Origin: an uncultured Duncaniella sp.
Lineage (GTDB): Bacteria; Bacteroidota; Bacteroidia; Bacteroidales; Muribaculaceae
Length of the DNA: 64,000 nt
Assembly: GCA_958352885.1 (NCBI GenBank)
Contig: CATWQI010000006.1
Location: forward strand, 62,001-126,000
Direction: 5' to 3'
The stretch's first letter is position 1. Each line of letters begins with the position of its first letter. The position numbers and the translations under genes are program-made. The notes beneath the pieces were generated by a model. That model searched no databases. It saw nothing but the letters and a program-made list of their open reading frames with translations, and had not been told where the DNA came from. Below, piece by piece: positions 62,338 through 64,000 of the stretch.

Positions 62338-63843
62338 ATGTTTAAATACCTTAAGTCAATGCCTGTGTCAATCAGGAAATCATCATGTCATCGTGTCATT
62401 ATGTCAATTGTAGCGGTAGCTGCTGCGGCTGTCGTATTCGGCTGTGTGGCTGCTGAAAAGCCATGGAGCCATGGAGCGCTCAGAGTGTCGGATAGCCGCT
62501 GTTTCCTCGAGCATGAGGACGGTACCCCCTTTTTCTGGCTTGGCGACACCGGATGGTTGCTCCCGCAGCGACTCGACCGAGACGAAGCCGAGTACTATCT
62601 CCGTCGCACTGCCGAGGCCGGTTACAATGTGGTCCAGATTCAGGTTATCAACGGCGTGCCGTCATTCAATCGTTACGGCGCCATGTCCCATCCTGCCGGC
62701 TGGGATTTGTCGCAGGCAAGCAGACCTGGAGTATATGGCTACTGGGAACATCTGGACTATATAGTTGATGCGGCGGAGCGCCATGGTATCTACATAGGTA
62801 TGGTGTGCATTTGGGGAGGTCTGGTCAAATCCGGCGCTATGGATGTCAGCCAGACGCGTGATTACGGCAAATTCCTTGCCGAGCGTTATGGCGGTCGCAA
62901 GAATATAATCTGGATTATAGGGGGGGACATCCAGGGTAACATCAAGACTGAAGTCTGGGATGCTTTGGCTGAGTCGATACGCAGTTCGGACTCCGACCAC
63001 CTGATGACATTCCATCCACGCGGCAGAACCACATCAGCCAGATGGTTTAACAATCGGGAATGGCTGGATTTCAATATGTTCCAGAGTGGGCACCGTCGCT
63101 ATGACCAGCGCATGGGAAATAAGGACTACCCCATACCGGATGGTACGGAGGAGGATTCATGGATGTATGTTGATTCAGCCAGAGTGCACGCTCCACTAAA
63201 GCCTGTGCTCGACGGAGAGCCAAGCTATGAGGATATTCCCCAGGGGCTCCATTCGGCTGATGAACCGTTATGGAATGACAAGGATATGCGCCGTTATGCC
63301 TACTGGTCGGTATTTGCGGGTTCGTGCGGGCACACTTACGGTCACAATATCATAATGCAGTTTGCCCGCCCGGGTATTCCGGGAGCATATTTTGCCGACG
63401 GGGAGAAGAAACCGTGGTACCGTGCCCTTGATGATCCGGGGCGCAATCAGATGAAGCATCTGAAGCACCTCGTATTGGCTTTCCCTTACAATGAACGTGT
63501 GGCGGACAGTACTATTGTGCTCAACAACGGTATCCGTTACGATCGTATGCTCGCAACGCGTGGCAATGACTACCTGATGGTATATAATCATAACGGGCGA
63601 CAGATGGAGCTTGATTTCAGTCGTATTTCAGGTTCCGGAAAACGGGTATGGAGTATGAATCCTGTCGACGGCACACTCAGTTATCTGGGCGAGACATCAG
63701 CCAGAATATTCCGCCATGTGCCCGAAGCCGGCAAGGATATGGTGTTGATAGCTGTGGATGCATCCCGCACTTATCTTACGCCTGAAATGACAGCTATTCC
63801 GGTAAAGCCTCAGAAAAAAGTTCAGAAGGATTTGACGGAATGA
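62338..63843 (+). CDS. GH140-like glycoside hydrolase (DUF4038), putative lipoprotein
   Basis: A 501-aa exported enzyme of the DUF4038/GH140 group, whose characterised Bacteroides member is an apiosidase acting on rhamnogalacturonan-II. The (beta/alpha)8 domain opens with the hallmark WLGDTGWLL (residues ~67-75). Likely catalytic acids are the Asp in IIGGDIQGN and the Glu in LDGEPSYED. A C-terminal collagen-binding-like beta domain (residues ~385-485) completes the family layout. The signal region ends VVFGC, a lipobox. I start at ATG 62338; ATGs at 62359 and 62401 are alternatives. The substrate is not proven. Confidence 0.85.
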   Translation: MFKYLKSMPVSIRKSSCHRVIMSIVAVAAAAVVFGCVAAEKPWSHGALRVSDSRCFLEHEDGTPFFWLGDTGWLLPQRLDRDEAEYYLRRTAEAGYNVVQIQVINGVPSFNRYGAMSHPAGWDLSQASRPGVYGYWEHLDYIVDAAERHGIYIGMVCIWGGLVKSGAMDVSQTRDYGKFLAERYGGRKNIIWIIGGDIQGNIKTEVWDALAESIRSSDSDHLMTFHPRGRTTSARWFNNREWLDFNMFQSGHRRYDQRMGNKDYPIPDGTEEDSWMYVDSARVHAPLKPVLDGEPSYEDIPQGLHSADEPLWNDKDMRRYAYWSVFAGSCGHTYGHNIIMQFARPGIPGAYFADGEKKPWYRALDDPGRNQMKHLKHLVLAFPYNERVADSTIVLNNGIRYDRMLATRGNDYLMVYNHNGRQMELDFSRISGSGKRVWSMNPVDGTLSYLGETSARIFRHVPEAGKDMVLIAVDASRTYLTPEMTAIPVKPQKKVQKDLTE

Positions 63844-63920
63844 ATCAGGCGAGACCGGTTGGCAATGGTGCTGCCTGTGGATAGTATATCTTTGCTTTCA
63901 TGTGTGGCGACATCCGGTAT

Positions 63921-64000
63921 TCAATTGCCTGTTGTCAGTCTGATTGTATTGATGCCGAGCTGTATAGATGGTGCTATGTCTTTTTCATAGCTGTCGCCAA
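63921..64000 (-). CDS. HAD-superfamily hydrolase, 3' end only
   Basis: The last ~26 codons of a minus-strand gene that runs off the right edge. The frame reads GDSYEKDIAPSIQLGINTI and ends a few residues later at a TGA (63921-63923). GDSYEKDI is HAD motif IV, followed by the usual LG(M/I)NTI strand, so this is probably a HAD-family phosphatase of the YjjG/phosphoglycolate type. It converges with the GH140-like gene. Confidence 0.7.
   Translation of the reverse strand, partial: GDSYEKDIAPSIQLGINTIRLTTGN

Noticed and set aside
62910..62930. G7 run inside the GH140-like gene as a phase-variable tract
   Set aside because: The frame is intact on both sides, the length is modest and there is no sign of slippage, so no claim is justified.
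1..64000. tRNA, rRNA, CRISPR array or insertion sequence
   Set aside because: I looked for repeat-spacer patterns, tRNA T-loop sequences in non-coding gaps and transposase motifs and found none.

Overview
The window looks like chromosomal DNA of a Bacteroidota bacterium of the order Bacteroidales; my best guess is a Muribaculaceae-type gut commensal. This rests on repeated promoters of the Bacteroides form (TTTG, about 20 nt, TAnnTTTG), the lack of Shine-Dalgarno sequences, families typical of the order (DUF4199, DUF4294, DUF6048/DUF6452-like pairs, Y_Y_Y-AraC regulators, GH140) and a moderately GC-rich coding sequence. Most of the window is ordinary core genome. I saw no rRNA, tRNA, CRISPR array or insertion sequence.

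Layout. 1-5.7 kb: the 3' part of a GH3 beta-glucosidase, then proC, proB and proA, with a 204-bp inverted-repeat element between proB and proA. 5.7-10.4 kb (minus): PhoH ATPase, two small envelope proteins, a nitroreductase, a GT2 glycosyltransferase and a DUF4199 membrane protein. 10.4-14.2 kb (plus): LptE-like lipoprotein, TPR-like protein, SecG, MsbA-like ABC exporter. 14.3-15.4 kb: a solitary YhcG/DUF1016 PD-(D/E)XK nuclease. 15.9-22.8 kb: an RND efflux operon (adaptor, permease, outer-membrane factor) followed by an LpxA-like acyltransferase. 23.0-24.8 kb: an A+T-richer islet with an XRE regulator, a Panacea/SocA-type antitoxin, a one-base-overlapping unclassified putative toxin and a small secreted protein.

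25.0-36.1 kb: LMW phosphotyrosine phosphatase, cytidine deaminase, HflX, a WecA/MraY-type phosphotransferase, a POT peptide transporter, a GT32 glycosyltransferase, a ModF-like tandem ATPase, phosphoglycerate mutase and L-serine dehydratase. 36.2-44 kb (minus): a small glycan locus with GH31, GH2 and, upstream, a membrane-bound propeller-Y_Y_Y-AraC regulator broken by a frameshift; a 20-bp-period direct repeat before the GH2 gene is the likely operator. 44.5-50 kb: ferritin, DUF4294, NadB, an outer-membrane protein, an HD-domain protein and a lipoprotein. 50-64 kb: TonB-dependent receptor, AlkD-like repair protein, two convergent patatins, a Tricorn-like S41 protease, an EamA transporter, an OmpA lipoprotein, a GH140-like enzyme and the 3' end of a HAD hydrolase.

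The best candidates for something new are the XRE-Panacea-toxin cassette with its 18-bp palindromic operator, the frameshifted regulator with its direct-repeat operator, a C8/GTTAAC element shared by two unrelated promoter regions, several promoters that seem to make leaderless mRNAs, terminator T-tracts that double as -33 boxes, and an RND permease with two extra hydrophobic segments.
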